Assembly (NCBI GenBank): GCA_014695295.1
Contig: JACJNY010000043.1
Span: 25,117-89,116 of the forward strand
DNA from: Microcoleus sp. FACHB-61
GTDB taxonomy: Bacteria; Cyanobacteriota; Cyanobacteriia; Cyanobacteriales; Microcoleaceae
Direction: 5' to 3'
DNA length: 64,000 nt
The notes under the pieces were generated by a model that saw only the letters and a list, made by a program, of their open reading frames with translations, had not been told where the DNA came from and made no database searches. Of the stretch, positions 34,641-44,080 are shown piece by piece (positions within the stretch are counted from its first letter, which is position 1; each line of letters begins with the position of its first letter). The position numbers and the translations under genes are program-made.

Positions 34641-35264
34641 ATGGAAACTAAAGAAACAAATTCCCTAACAGCCGAACAGCACAAACAGAAAATGCAGCGC
34701 CGCCAAGAAGTACAGGCGCAGCGAATCGCTAACTCCTCAAAAGAAAAAGGTTTAATTATAGTCAATACCGGTAACGGCAAAGGCAAAACTACAGCCGCTT
34801 TGGGAATGGTTGTGCGATCGCTCGGTCACGGATACCGCGTCGCCATAGTACAATTTATCAAAGGCGCTTGGGAACCCGCAGAAAAAGCCGTTTTTCAACT
34901 CTGGGAAAAACAGCTAGAATTTCATGCAATGGGAGAAGGCTTTACTTGGGACACCCAAGACCGCGATCGAGATATCGAAACAGCTCAAAAAGCCTGGGAT
35001 AAAGCTGTAACTTTTATCTGCAATCCCGAATTTAAATTAGTTCTTTTAGATGAAGTCAATATAGCATTAAAACTAGGTTATTTGCAAGTCGAGCAAGTGC
35101 TCGCAGGGTTAGACCAAAAACCAGAAGAAACCCACATTATTTTAACAGGCAGAGGCGCTCCGCCAGCGCTAATTGAACGGGCGGACTTGGTGACAGAAAT
35201 GACATTAGTTAAGCATCCATTCCGAGAACAAGGAATTAAAGCTCAACCCGGTATTGAGTATTAA
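34641..35264 (+). CDS. cobO: Cob(I)yrinic acid a,c-diamide adenosyltransferase
   Basis: CobO/BtuR transfers adenosine from ATP to the cobalt of corrinoids in adenosylcobalamin synthesis or salvage. The P-loop is NTGNGKGKTTAALGM near residues 47-61, followed by RVAIVQFIKGAWEPAE, LDEVNIALKLGYL and IILTGRGAPPALIERADLVTEM, all standard for the family. Length (207 residues) is normal. The basic N-terminal segment (EQHKQKMQRRQEVQAQRI) is typical. It is 59 bases after the Uma2 gene, without evident functional link. A BtuF-like cobalamin-binding protein lies at 51076. Confidence 0.95.
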   Translation: METKETNSLTAEQHKQKMQRRQEVQAQRIANSSKEKGLIIVNTGNGKGKTTAALGMVVRSLGHGYRVAIVQFIKGAWEPAEKAVFQLWEKQLEFHAMGEGFTWDTQDRDRDIETAQKAWDKAVTFICNPEFKLVLLDEVNIALKLGYLQVEQVLAGLDQKPEETHIILTGRGAPPALIERADLVTEMTLVKHPFREQGIKAQPGIEY

Positions 35265-35404
35265 TCTTGTTTGTCTTCAACAGTTTAGTTATAATTGGCT
35301 GAAAGCTGATTGGGAGTGGACTGAAGCCCTGACTAAAAACCGTACTTATGGTGTTTCTACTTACGATTATTTCCCCAACCTAGAATCTAAAATATAAAAT
35401 AGAT

Positions 35405-37942
35405 CTATGCTGGCAATATTAAAGCAAAAGTTGACCCCTTGCCCAACTCGCTACTCACAGTAATTTCTCCCCCCAGCATCTGAGAGTATTTCTGCGCTAT
35501 TGCCAAACCCAAACCCGTACCTCCGTATTTCCGGGTAGTCGAAGCATCCGCTTGCGTAAAAGGTTTAAATAACTTTTGTAGCTGTTCAGGAGTAATCCCA
35601 ATTCCCGTATCAGTACACTTAAAGATTAACCGTTCAGAACCCAAAGTATTATCGTCATTTTTAATTCTTTCAACGCTGAGTGTAACTGTCCCTTTCTGAG
35701 TAAACTTAGCTGCATTGCTGAGCAAATTAAACAAAATTTGAGTCAACTTAATTTGATCGGAATACAATTTGCCAATATTATTAGGACACTCAACATTCAG
35801 GCGATTGGCGTTTCGCAAAAATAGCGGTTCAACTGTTCTCGCTACATCTTGAACTGCCTCCGACACGTCAAAAGTTTCTAATTCAAGTTCTGCGTGACCG
35901 GCTTCAATCTTCGACAAGTCCAGAATATCATTAATTAATGTTAGTAAAAGCTGGCCTGCATTGTGAATTCTCTCCAAATCCGACACAAAATCTTCTTCGC
36001 CCAAATCTAAAGCCTCTTCTTGCAGAATCTCGCTGTAACCGATAATCGCATTCAGAGGAGTTCGCAGTTCGTGGCTCATGTTAGCCAAAAACTGACTTTT
36101 AGCCAAACTAGCTGCTTCTGCTGCTTCCTTTGCCTTGTAGAGTTCTACTTCGGCTTGCAATCGCTCGGTCACGTCGTGAGCCAGCACTAATTCAGCATTT
36201 CTGCTATCAAAGATCAGGGCATAAGAGGTTATTTCTACATCAATAATTGTTCCGTTTTTTTTCTTGTGCTTCCACACACCGGCAAAATCAATATCGGCAT
36301 CTACTTGGGATATATGTTCTAGCAGTCTCGGCAGCTCTTGGGAGGGACGAATGTCCGCAACGGTCATGTTGAGAAATTCGTCGCGAGTGTAGCCGTAGTG
36401 TTGGACAGCAGCGTGATTGACGGCTATAAATTCCAGAGTTTCTAAATCGTAAACCCACATCGGATGGGGGTTATTTTTAAACAAAAGTCTGTAGCGTTCT
36501 TCCGAGGCTCGCAGTTCTGCTTCGGCTTGCTTGCGCTCGGTAATGTCGCGGACAACAGTGCAAATAATCTCGCGGCCGCCGTAGGAAATCACGCTGGCGC
36601 TTACTTCCACGTCCACGCAGGAACCGTCTCGGCGGCGGTAGAGAACTTCGCCCATTCTGAATTTTTTGTCCGCCACCAGCAAGTCGATATTGCTGTCAAT
36701 TAAGTCTTTAGAGTAAGCGATGATATCGTAAATAGTCAGTTGCGAAATCGCATCAAGATTGTAATCGAGCAAGTTTCTAAACGCTGTATTGGCTTCCAAA
36801 AGGCGTTTGGTTTGAGCGTCCCACAAGAAAATGCAATCTGTAGCTTGCTCGACTACGGCTTGGTAGCGCGCTTTTTCCTCAAGTTGTTCGCTTTCGGCGC
36901 TCGCGAGCGCCGAAAGCATTCCGTTGATAGTATGGGCAAGGTCGGACAACTCGTCTTCGCCCGTCACCGGCAGTCGCACGGAGAGGTCTTGGCTGCTGCT
37001 GACGCGGTTCACTGCTTTCGCCAAACCGCTCAACCTAGACAGCACCAGACGCTCTAACAGCAGTAGAGTGCAGCCGACAAACCCGACTCCCGCTAGCGCT
37101 ACAGACACCAGCAGGTACAGCAGACTTATCTGACCTTGCCGGTATATTTCTCTGGGGATATCCACCCGCAATAGCAGCGCAGGTTGGTTGTAAATATCGC
37201 GGATCAAAGCGTAACCCGCGATCGACTTTTCGCTTAAAGGACGCACCAAAATCGGTTTTTTTTCCGACAGTTTTTCCCGCGCTTTCTGAAAGTCTGCAGG
37301 CAACCCAGGCTCATTAACGCTGTGTACGATCAGCGGCAAGCGAGTAATTTTAGAAACCTTCGCAATGCTCGCAGCATCCAAATTGCGCCCGAATACCAGC
37401 GTACCTCGGATCGGGCCGGTGCTTTTAGTCGTGAGAATTGGCCGGGAAGTAATCAGTATCGGCCCTGACGGTAGCAGCATGATACCAGCGAGGCTGCTTT
37501 TGGGGTTGGGGTGCTGCAACAGCGGGTCACTGAGAGAAATGCGCCGTTTTAATGCTTCGGGAACAGGCGTTAGTTTCAGCTTTTCGCTGTCGAAACCTGT
37601 ACCGTAAACTATTGTGCCAGAAGTATTGACAAATACGGCTATATTAACTCTCAAATTAACCAGCCCTTCTGGTATTAAATTGGAGTCAATAAATTCTGAG
37701 TTGCGGTTTTGGATGAAATTGTAGGTGTCGTTCCAGGCCGACCAGTCGGCAAAGCGCGAGTTGAAGTCGTCTGCGGTTTGCCCGAACACGCTGAGCACTC
37801 CCTTGACAACCTGTGTGGCTTCTTGTTCCTCTGCTTTGATCAGGCTGCCCAAGAGGATTCTTGAGGAGGTAGCATACAGAATGCCAGTCAGTCCAGCGAT
37901 GGTAATGCCAACGATCGATAGTGTTTTCCGACGCAGTTTCAT
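35405..37942 (-). CDS. CHASE4-HAMP-PAS-PAS sensor histidine kinase
   Basis: This 845-residue membrane kinase has a first helix at the N-terminus ([19 protein letters not shown]), an extracytoplasmic CHASE4-like sensor ([18 protein letters not shown]), a second helix ([23 protein letters not shown]), HAMP ([20 protein letters not shown]), two PAS domains (starting near [13 protein letters not shown] and [13 protein letters not shown]), HisKA with phospho-His in [19 protein letters not shown], and HATPase_c with N box [11 protein letters not shown]1 CTDTGIGI and G2 [10 protein letters not shown]. No receiver domain is attached and no regulator gene is adjacent. I chose ATG at 37942 over a TTG at 37978. 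Confidence 0.93.
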   Translation of the reverse strand: MKLRRKTLSIVGITIAGLTGILYATSSRILLGSLIKAEEQEATQVVKGVLSVFGQTADDFNSRFADWSAWNDTYNFIQNRNSEFIDSNLIPEGLVNLRVNIAVFVNTSGTIVYGTGFDSEKLKLTPVPEALKRRISLSDPLLQHPNPKSSLAGIMLLPSGPILITSRPILTTKSTGPIRGTLVFGRNLDAASIAKVSKITRLPLIVHSVNEPGLPADFQKAREKLSEKKPILVRPLSEKSIAGYALIRDIYNQPALLLRVDIPREIYRQGQISLLYLLVSVALAGVGFVGCTLLLLERLVLSRLSGLAKAVNRVSSSQDLSVRLPVTGEDELSDLAHTINGMLSALASAESEQLEEKARYQAVVEQATDCIFLWDAQTKRLLEANTAFRNLLDYNLDAISQLTIYDIIAYSKDLIDSNIDLLVADKKFRMGEVLYRRRDGSCVDVEVSASVISYGGREIICTVVRDITERKQAEAELRASEERYRLLFKNNPHPMWVYDLETLEFIAVNHAAVQHYGYTRDEFLNMTVADIRPSQELPRLLEHISQVDADIDFAGVWKHKKKNGTIIDVEITSYALIFDSRNAELVLAHDVTERLQAEVELYKAKEAAEAASLAKSQFLANMSHELRTPLNAIIGYSEILQEEALDLGEEDFVSDLERIHNAGQLLLTLINDILDLSKIEAGHAELELETFDVSEAVQDVARTVEPLFLRNANRLNVECPNNIGKLYSDQIKLTQILFNLLSNAAKFTQKGTVTLSVERIKNDDNTLGSERLIFKCTDTGIGITPEQLQKLFKPFTQADASTTRKYGGTGLGLAIAQKYSQMLGGEITVSSELGKGSTFALILPA

Positions 37943-38037
37943 CTTGCCGTGTGTGTGGTGTCCGTCCGAAATTCTCAACTAAGGAGCAATTTTACTGCTG
38001 TTTTCCTAGTCCTGACTGCTGGGGCTGCGCCTGTCTG

Positions 38038-38547
38038 CTACTTTTCCCACACCTGCTGTTTGTGCGCGGCCTTGCACATACCTAAGATGCGCCGATCGTT
38101 GTCGCTGAGGGTGGAAATTGGGTAATACTGTTGCAGGTTTACGGAGTAGGGAGAGCGACTGCCGTCGTAACTGTCCACTACTGTTAAATTTAACTGAGTT
38201 TGCTCGCTTGTGCCGTAAAAACAGTAAAAAGCAGACCGAGGTAGATAAAAAGCGCCTACTACCCTACTCTGCCGAATTTCAAATACAAAATATTCTTTTT
38301 TTATTTCATCTGGCTTGCTCGACTGGCCGTAGAGGTAAATGCCCTCTGCTAAACCTGTGCTAGCTGTATCTGGCGCAGGATTTGGGGGAGATAGCGACCT
38401 AAAAACGCCGGATTTGATCTCCGAGTCCTGTGCCCGGCTTGCGGGGAATGGGATGCTGAAGTTACCGGGCGAGAGAGCAAGCACGATCGCGATCGCTTCT
38501 AAACTTCCTGTCAATATCAAATAAGTCAAAACCACTCCAGACCCCAA
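38038..38547 (-). CDS. Conserved cyanobacterial protein with N-terminal membrane segment
   Basis: This protein of about 165 residues has an N-terminal hydrophobic stretch (LTYLILTGSLEAIAIVLAL), a Pro/Ser-rich linker, then a soluble domain: GLAEGIYLYGQSSKPDEIKKEY, FEIRQSRVVGAFYLPRSAFYCFYG and TLSDNDRRILGMCKAAHKQ. I have no named family but the domain looks like a conserved cyanobacterial secreted or anchored protein. No ATG is available: candidates are TTG 38547, GTG 38535 and TTG 38529. The last has a GGAG 6 bases upstream and may be the real start. Confidence 0.65.
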   Translation of the reverse strand: MGSGVVLTYLILTGSLEAIAIVLALSPGNFSIPFPASRAQDSEIKSGVFRSLSPPNPAPDTASTGLAEGIYLYGQSSKPDEIKKEYFVFEIRQSRVVGAFYLPRSAFYCFYGTSEQTQLNLTVVDSYDGSRSPYSVNLQQYYPISTLSDNDRRILGMCKAAHKQQVWEK

Positions 38548-38880
38548 AATTTAAAATAGCTGCCTCGAAGTGCCTCTTGTACCCGTTTCAAAAAGCTCGT
38601 AGAGAAACCGGGTATCTGGCTTAACGCTGGCTATTAACTTGAAGGAACGATCGCCCGGCCGGTTCCTGAAGTTAAATCTAAGATTTGTTTTGACAAATTT
38701 TGCGTCCGCCCCGATCGGGCGATCGACCCCTCAAATAATACCATTTTAAATTTTATATTTTATATTAAAGAATTGAATAATTAGGCGTGACCTATTCCAT
38801 AATGGTTTGCAGCACTGGTCTACAGTCGCATTCTTTTTTTAAACAGGTATAAAAGTATCCTTCCGAGCAACGCCAACACC

Positions 38881-38922
38881 AAAAAAAGAGTTGAGATTTT
38901 GGGGAAAAATCTCAACTCTTTT
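38881..38922 (-). terminator. Rho-independent terminator of the sigma factor gene
   Basis: On the minus strand AAAAGAGTTGAGATTTT pairs with AAAATCTCAACTCTTTT and runs into a T-tract, 6 bases after the sigma factor stop codon. Stem of about 17 base pairs with a short loop. Confidence 0.85.
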
Positions 38923-38927
38923 AGTGA

Positions 38928-39932
38928 CTAACTAGCCAAGTATTCTCGGACTTGAGCTTGGCGCCGCCGCAGGTGGGCGAGGGCTTGATGTTCTAGCTGC
39001 CGCACCCGTTCTCGGCTGAGATTGAGGCGTTCTCCGACTTTGGCCAGCGACATTTCTGTGCCGTCTTCCAAACCGAAGCGCAGAATTATTACATCTCGCT
39101 GCTGGGGGGTAAGTTCTGATATCAAAGCATCGAGGTCTTGTCGCAGCAGTTCCGAGGTAATGTAGTTGTCGGGAGATGCAGTTTCGTCTTCTAAGAGTTC
39201 TTGCAGTTCGGTATCTTGATTATCTCCTACCCGCAAGTCCAAAGAAACTGGATGTCTTGCCATCAGCAGGTATTCCCGAATTTGGGAAGGGTGGAGTTCC
39301 AAGGCAGAGGCAATTTCCCCCGGTGAGGGAGACCGGCCCAACTGCTGGGTGAGTTCCCGCTGGACTTTTTTGATTTTGTTGAGTTTTTCGGTGATGTGAA
39401 TTGGCAATCGAATGGTGCGGGCGTGTTGGGCGATCGCGCGGGTAATTGCTTGTCGAATCCACCAGTAGGCATAGGTAGAAAATTTGTATCCCCGCATCGG
39501 GTCAAATTTTTCTACTCCTCGTTCTAAACCGAGAGTTCCTTCTTGAATTAAATCCAAGAATTCCATATTGCGTTTCTGGTATTTTTTTGCAATCGCTACT
39601 ACTAGCCGCAAATTCGCTTCAATCATCTTTTGCTTGGCGCGCCGCCCTAACTGCAATATCCGGTTCAGTTCAGGTTCGGTCAACTCCATTTCGGCAGCCC
39701 ACTCTTGATTCGTCAGATCTCGCTGCCATTCTTTAGCAAGTTCTTGTTTTGCTTCGATTAATTTCATCATTTGCTGCACCTGCTTCCCGAAAACAATTTC
39801 TTCTTCTCGGGTTAACAGGGGTACGCGGCCGATCTCGTGCAGATAGGCACGAACCGTATCCGTTGAGGAGTATGGCCGGCTGCCCATGCGATCGGCTTTC
39901 ACTGTTTTGTTTTTGGGGGTTGTGGTGGACAT
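38928..39932 (-). CDS. Group 2 sigma-70 factor (RpoD/SigA family)
   Basis: This is a primary-like, non-essential sigma factor of 334 residues. Regions seen: 1.2 (DTVRAYLHEIGRVPLLTREE), 2.1-2.4 (EANLRLVVAIAKKYQKRN, MEFLDLIQEGTLGLERGVEKF, FSTYAYWWIRQAITRAIA), 3 (LPIHITEKLNKIKKVQREL) and 4.2 helix-turn-helix (SLAKVGERLNLSRERVRQLE). The lack of a long region 1.1 places it among SigB-SigE type factors. Which letter applies cannot be told here. ATG 39932 has AAGGAG 11 bases upstream; a start at 40019 would add an unrelated 29-residue leader. A strong terminator follows. Confidence 0.93.
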   Translation of the reverse strand: MSTTTPKNKTVKADRMGSRPYSSTDTVRAYLHEIGRVPLLTREEEIVFGKQVQQMMKLIEAKQELAKEWQRDLTNQEWAAEMELTEPELNRILQLGRRAKQKMIEANLRLVVAIAKKYQKRNMEFLDLIQEGTLGLERGVEKFDPMRGYKFSTYAYWWIRQAITRAIAQHARTIRLPIHITEKLNKIKKVQRELTQQLGRSPSPGEIASALELHPSQIREYLLMARHPVSLDLRVGDNQDTELQELLEDETASPDNYITSELLRQDLDALISELTPQQRDVIILRFGLEDGTEMSLAKVGERLNLSRERVRQLEHQALAHLRRRQAQVREYLAS

Positions 39933-40783
39933 GGGTGAGTATTGCACTCCTTGTAACAACAGATAAAAAGTTGGTGATACCCTGTCCCACTTTTGCAAGT
40001 GGGATAAAGACTGTGACAAGGGGGATGTTTCCCCTCCTGTTTATCGGTGACGATCGGTAGAAGCTTATTGTTTGGGATTACTTGTGTGCTTGATTTTCCA
40101 GTAATCCCCGTCGATTGTTGGATAACTCGCTAGCTTTAACGGCTAGTTCAAGGCGAAGTGAAGCAAGAGTTTACTTTTCTCAATACTATTCCAAATTTTG
40201 AGGCTCGTAAAGGGTAAAAACCTCTGTCTTAAGGTCAAGATTCTACATTTTTCCTTAAGGTTTTAAATTCCCTGCTAGTTTTAACCGCCACTCAACTTCA
40301 CAATACTCATGCAAACAGACTCATACAATTCGAGGCCTTTGTTGTCCTCTCTATTCCATCATGGCTTGAAATTTTCTCGCTGGCTAGATGCTGCGATGCG
40401 AGATAACCGAACCGGATCGCCGTATTCGCTGCAACTTAACTCTTTAAAAGATTTATTGACATTTTTATTAGAATATGCTAACTAAATTCTGCTGCGAGTA
40501 AGTAAAGGTGTATCAAAGCTGGGTCTTGGGCTGTTTGAGTTGAATTGTGCCGCGAGGCTCAACCATATTTAAGCTTATGCAAATTTTGTGAAGTTAGGGA
40601 TGAGGGGTGAGGGGGTGAAAGGGGAAAAACTTCTGACTGAAAGCTGGGCGCTAATTTTTTTGACGTTCGATCGCACTTTTCATTTATAACTTGCACCAAA
40701 ACCACCTATTTCGGTGATTGTCAGCCTCCGGGAAGCAATCGCAACGCTTAATTTGCCGTAAATTGGCGCTAAAAGTTGTCAAT
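39933..40783. other. Long spacer between sigma factor and HerA-like genes
   Basis: Apart from the possible small gene at 40309-40485 I see no coding region or clear promoter in these 851 bases. Its length upstream of a sigma factor gene suggests room for several promoters. Confidence 0.5.
40309..40485 (+). CDS. Possible 58-residue small protein
   Basis: ATG at 40309 opens a frame ending with TAA at 40485. Composition is protein-like: an N-terminal polar part, then LKFSRWLDAAMRDNRTGSPY and LNSLKDLLTFLLEYAN, which reads as two amphipathic helices. There is no good ribosome binding site (only A/C-rich leader), and I know no family for it. It would be antisense to nothing and lies in an otherwise empty spacer upstream of the sigma factor gene. 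Confidence 0.4.
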   Translation: MQTDSYNSRPLLSSLFHHGLKFSRWLDAAMRDNRTGSPYSLQLNSLKDLLTFLLEYAN

Positions 40784-42514
40784 CTAAAATCCTAAATCCA
40801 TTTTAGCAGATTCTGCCTCGGCAAATACTTGTTCATCGGGCATTTCTTGCCAGTCAATATCCCCGATTTCCCTGTAGAATTGCTCGTCGTAAGGACGAGT
40901 CTGCACGACTACGGGCATCGGTACGGCGTGCCCCAAAACTAATGCTTGCTGTTTGGAGTCGAGTTTTGCCAAAACTGAACGCAAACTCTGCCCTCCAGAA
41001 ACGCCAGTAAAAATAGCATCGATGTCTTTATCGTCGTTTAGCAAAGCTGTAATCCGCGTCCCGACTTGCGACATCACTTCGGCGTCGATGCCGGAGGGAC
41101 GCTGGTCTACAATCAGCAGGGTTACGAAGTATTTTCGCATTTCTCTGGCAATTGTACCGAAAATAGTCGATCGGACGATCGCCGGATCGAGAAACCGGTG
41201 AGCTTCCTCAATGGTAATCACCAACGGCTGCGGACGATCGCAGGGATTTTTACTCTGCAAAAACTTTTCAGCTTTCCGCACGTAAGCTTGGTGAATGCGG
41301 CGAGTAATCACGTTTGCCGCCAACATATAGGACAGCAAATCCGAGTGCGAACCGAACTCAATTACTACATTTTTTCCACCATCTAAACACTGCAAAACTT
41401 CTGTTACATAATTTTTCGGACAGCGTTTCCGAATGTATTTCAAATCATTCAGCCGCTCTAATTTGCGCTGCAAAGCCATAATCGAAGACTTGTTCCCCCG
41501 CTTTTCTTCGCAAAACATTTGGATATCTTCGTTGGTCATTTCCAGCAACTTGTTGATCCAACCACTTCCCAACTCATTTCGCAAAATAATCGCATTTTCG
41601 ATACTAGCTTCCGACAAATTTAACTCGCGCTGCACCAGCGCGATGTCTTCCACCTCAATTTGATCGAAACTCAAAAACAACTCTTGAGCGTCGCGGACTC
41701 CCCGGCGTTTTGTCGATTCTGGATCGAGGGTATAAATCTGAATTTTATCGGGAAACAACTGCCGCAAACCTTTAACAGTGCTGAACTGTTTCCCTTCCGA
41801 AACAGCTTCCCACCCGTACTCCGAGTGCATATCGAAAATTAAATTAACAGCAGCTTGTTTGCGAATAATTCCCGACAGCAGCAAGCGAGTCAGAAAAGAT
41901 TTGCCCGTTCCCGACTTGCCAAAAACTCCGTTGCTGCGTTCCACAAATCGGTCTAAATCCAAGCACACAGCAACGTCCATGTCAATCGGTTTGCCGATCG
42001 CAAAATTGCGGCGGTACGGGTCATCTTCCCAGCCAAAAACTGCCCGAAAATCGGTTTCTTTGGCATCAAACACCTGGGAAAAGTGGCTGGGAATAGTTTT
42101 AACCGGCAGCAACTCAATATCCGCACCCGTTTGTGACTCAAAAGAAGCCAAATTTCCTAACGCCAACTTGTTCTCGCGGATTCCGCCGTTTTTCGGGTCG
42201 AAAATTGCCTGCTGTTTTTCTCGTTCTGCAGTCAACATCAACATCGGCGAGAGTTCGATCGTACCGTAGGTGCTGCTACCGGCTAACACTGCTAGAAGAA
42301 AATCGTCGTTGGGGTTGGGGGGGTTCGATAAAATGCGAGCGCTGGAAGTTCCGAGAGACACGTCGGTGAGCATACAGAAAAAGTGCGATCGCACCCCCCG
42401 CACTACTAGAAATTTCCCCACCCTCATATCTTCCACGGAAACATCGGCGTGCAGTCGCACTTCTAATCCCTTGCTCAGGGAACCTTGAATAACAGAGCCT
42501 AACGGTCGATCCAT
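40784..42514 (-). CDS. HerA-like ATPase (DUF87)
   Basis: This 576-residue FtsK/HerA-superfamily motor ATPase has an N-terminal HAS-barrel-like domain (MDRPLGSVIQGSLSKGLEVRL), Walker A VFGKSGTGKSFLTRLL near residues 197-212, and Walker B with the catalytic acid in PLVITIEEAHRFL. A sensor-like segment VTLLIVDQRPSGID and an arginine-finger candidate in QVGTRITALL follow. HerA works with the nuclease NurA in archaeal end resection; bacterial forms also serve in defence pairs with SIR2 or other nucleases. No such partner is adjacent, so a housekeeping role is more likely. ATG at 42514. Confidence 0.88.
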   Translation of the reverse strand: MDRPLGSVIQGSLSKGLEVRLHADVSVEDMRVGKFLVVRGVRSHFFCMLTDVSLGTSSARILSNPPNPNDDFLLAVLAGSSTYGTIELSPMLMLTAEREKQQAIFDPKNGGIRENKLALGNLASFESQTGADIELLPVKTIPSHFSQVFDAKETDFRAVFGWEDDPYRRNFAIGKPIDMDVAVCLDLDRFVERSNGVFGKSGTGKSFLTRLLLSGIIRKQAAVNLIFDMHSEYGWEAVSEGKQFSTVKGLRQLFPDKIQIYTLDPESTKRRGVRDAQELFLSFDQIEVEDIALVQRELNLSEASIENAIILRNELGSGWINKLLEMTNEDIQMFCEEKRGNKSSIMALQRKLERLNDLKYIRKRCPKNYVTEVLQCLDGGKNVVIEFGSHSDLLSYMLAANVITRRIHQAYVRKAEKFLQSKNPCDRPQPLVITIEEAHRFLDPAIVRSTIFGTIAREMRKYFVTLLIVDQRPSGIDAEVMSQVGTRITALLNDDKDIDAIFTGVSGGQSLRSVLAKLDSKQQALVLGHAVPMPVVVQTRPYDEQFYREIGDIDWQEMPDEQVFAEAESAKMDLGF

Positions 42515-42605
42515 TTTAGATTTTAGATTTTAGATTTTAGATTGTTAATAATCGAGCAATTTTCGCTGGGCGATTTTTGTTTTTAGATTTTAGATTGTTA
42601 ACAGT
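42515..42605. repeat. TAGATTTT short repeats
   Basis: Repeated TTTTAGATTTTAGATTG lies on both sides of a short unique stretch in the spacer upstream of the HerA-like gene. Similar repeats occur at about 56195-56225. Short cyanobacterial STRR class. Confidence 0.7.
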
Positions 42606-42612
42606 CAACTAA

Positions 42613-44052
42613 TTACCATTCCGATTCTAGCGACACTTCAAAAAAACTCGGACTCAGATTTATATCGGTCAAATCCGTTTCGCTCAAATAAGCGTCGGTC
42701 AAAAATACCCCTTTTAAACTGGCGCCTTTGAGGTTAGCACCTTTCAGGTTAGCACCTCTGAGATTAACTCGGAATAAATGAGCATCGCTCAAGTCTACCT
42801 CAGTTAAATCTGCTCCCTCCAAATTTACTCTCATCAAATCTGCTTTTCTAAGGTCAGCTTCGTTTAACTTCGCGCCGCTGAGGTCAGCTTTTGTCAAGTC
42901 TACAGCTCTCAAGTCGGCCCCGGTCAAGTTAGCGAACAGCAAAGTAGCTCCGGTGAAATCTGTCTCCCTCAAATCGGCATCGCTTAAATTAGCGCCACTG
43001 AGGTCTGCCCTTGTTAAGTCTACACCCCGGAGGTCAGCAGAACTCAAGTTTACTTCGTGTAAAATTGCGCCGCTTAAATCGGCTCCTCTCAAATCTGTTC
43101 CCTCCAAGTTTGCACCTTTGAGGTAAGCTTTTTTTAAGCTAGCTCTACTGAGGTCTACATTTTTGAGATTGACCGAACTTAAGTTAGAACCGCTCAAATT
43201 AGCTCCACTTAGATCTGACCCGTTTAAGTCGGCTCCGGTTAAGTTTACCCCTGGTAGCGATACATTGGGAGCAATCAAATAAGCTCCCCCCAGACTGGGG
43301 TCGATACCTTCTGAAAACAAAGTCTTGTTGCTATAAACAGCTTTTTCTAAAATCGTGCCGTTCAAACTGGCTTCCCTCAAGTCCGCTCCGCTGAGGTTGG
43401 CTCCTGCTAAGTTTGCCCGATCGAGTTTTGCACCAAATAAAATAGCTTTGTATAAGTTTGCCCGCCGCAAATCGGCTCCTTTTAAATCGGCTTCGGTCAA
43501 ATCTACCATAGACAGATTTAAGCCGGGGAGCGAAGCATTGGGAGCTAGCAAAAATGCTCCCATTGCACCCGGGTCAATATCCTCGGGAAAGATAGTCCGG
43601 TTGTTGTATACGGCCTTGTCTAAAATGGCGCCGCTCAACTGAGAACCGCGCAAATCGGCTCCGCTGAGGTTGGCTCTGGTTAAGTTGGCTTCGTGGAGAT
43701 TTGCTCCAACTAAATTAGCCTTGATCAAACTTGCTTGTTTGAGGTTGGCGCCCGTGAGTTCGGCTCCTACGAGAGTAGCTTCTCGGAGGACTGCACCGGT
43801 CAAATCGGCTCTAGTGAGGTTAGCTAAATTGAGAAATGATTCACCTAAATCCGCCCTGCTGAGATTGGCGCCGGTAAGGTCGGCTTCAATCAGGTCTGCA
43901 TACCTGAGAATAGCCTCGCTGAGGTTGGTTTCTCGGAGGTCGGTGCCTCTGAGGTTTGCTCCCCGGAGTTCCGCACCTCCGAGGTTGGTGCCTTTAAGCG
44001 CTTGTCCCCTGAGGTCGAGCCGGTGCAGAAAGTCACCAACGTTCATTTCCAT
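42613..44052 (-). CDS. Pentapeptide-repeat protein
   Basis: This 479-residue protein is almost wholly made of A(D/N)LXX repeats (LRGANLRGTDLRETNLSEAI...), which fold as a right-handed quadrilateral beta-helix. Two short breaks (about FPEDIDPGAMGAFLLAPN and FSEGIDPSLGGAYLIAPN) interrupt the helix and are themselves similar, marking an internal duplication. There is no signal peptide. Function is unknown; such proteins are abundant in cyanobacteria. I chose ATG 44052 (MEMNVGDFLHRLDL). A longer frame back to 44229 is rejected because it overlaps the conserved 3' end of ribBA. Even so the gene overlaps no more than its own start region: ribBA ends at 44081. Confidence 0.9.
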   Translation of the reverse strand: MEMNVGDFLHRLDLRGQALKGTNLGGAELRGANLRGTDLRETNLSEAILRYADLIEADLTGANLSRADLGESFLNLANLTRADLTGAVLREATLVGAELTGANLKQASLIKANLVGANLHEANLTRANLSGADLRGSQLSGAILDKAVYNNRTIFPEDIDPGAMGAFLLAPNASLPGLNLSMVDLTEADLKGADLRRANLYKAILFGAKLDRANLAGANLSGADLREASLNGTILEKAVYSNKTLFSEGIDPSLGGAYLIAPNVSLPGVNLTGADLNGSDLSGANLSGSNLSSVNLKNVDLSRASLKKAYLKGANLEGTDLRGADLSGAILHEVNLSSADLRGVDLTRADLSGANLSDADLRETDFTGATLLFANLTGADLRAVDLTKADLSGAKLNEADLRKADLMRVNLEGADLTEVDLSDAHLFRVNLRGANLKGANLKGASLKGVFLTDAYLSETDLTDINLSPSFFEVSLESEW

Positions 44053-44080
44053 GTCAAATTCGCTCTTTTTAATGCTGAAC

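Noticed and set aside
40784..42514. HerA-like gene as part of a defence system
   Set aside because: No SIR2, NurA or other nuclease gene is adjacent; flanking genes are housekeeping, so defence is not supported.
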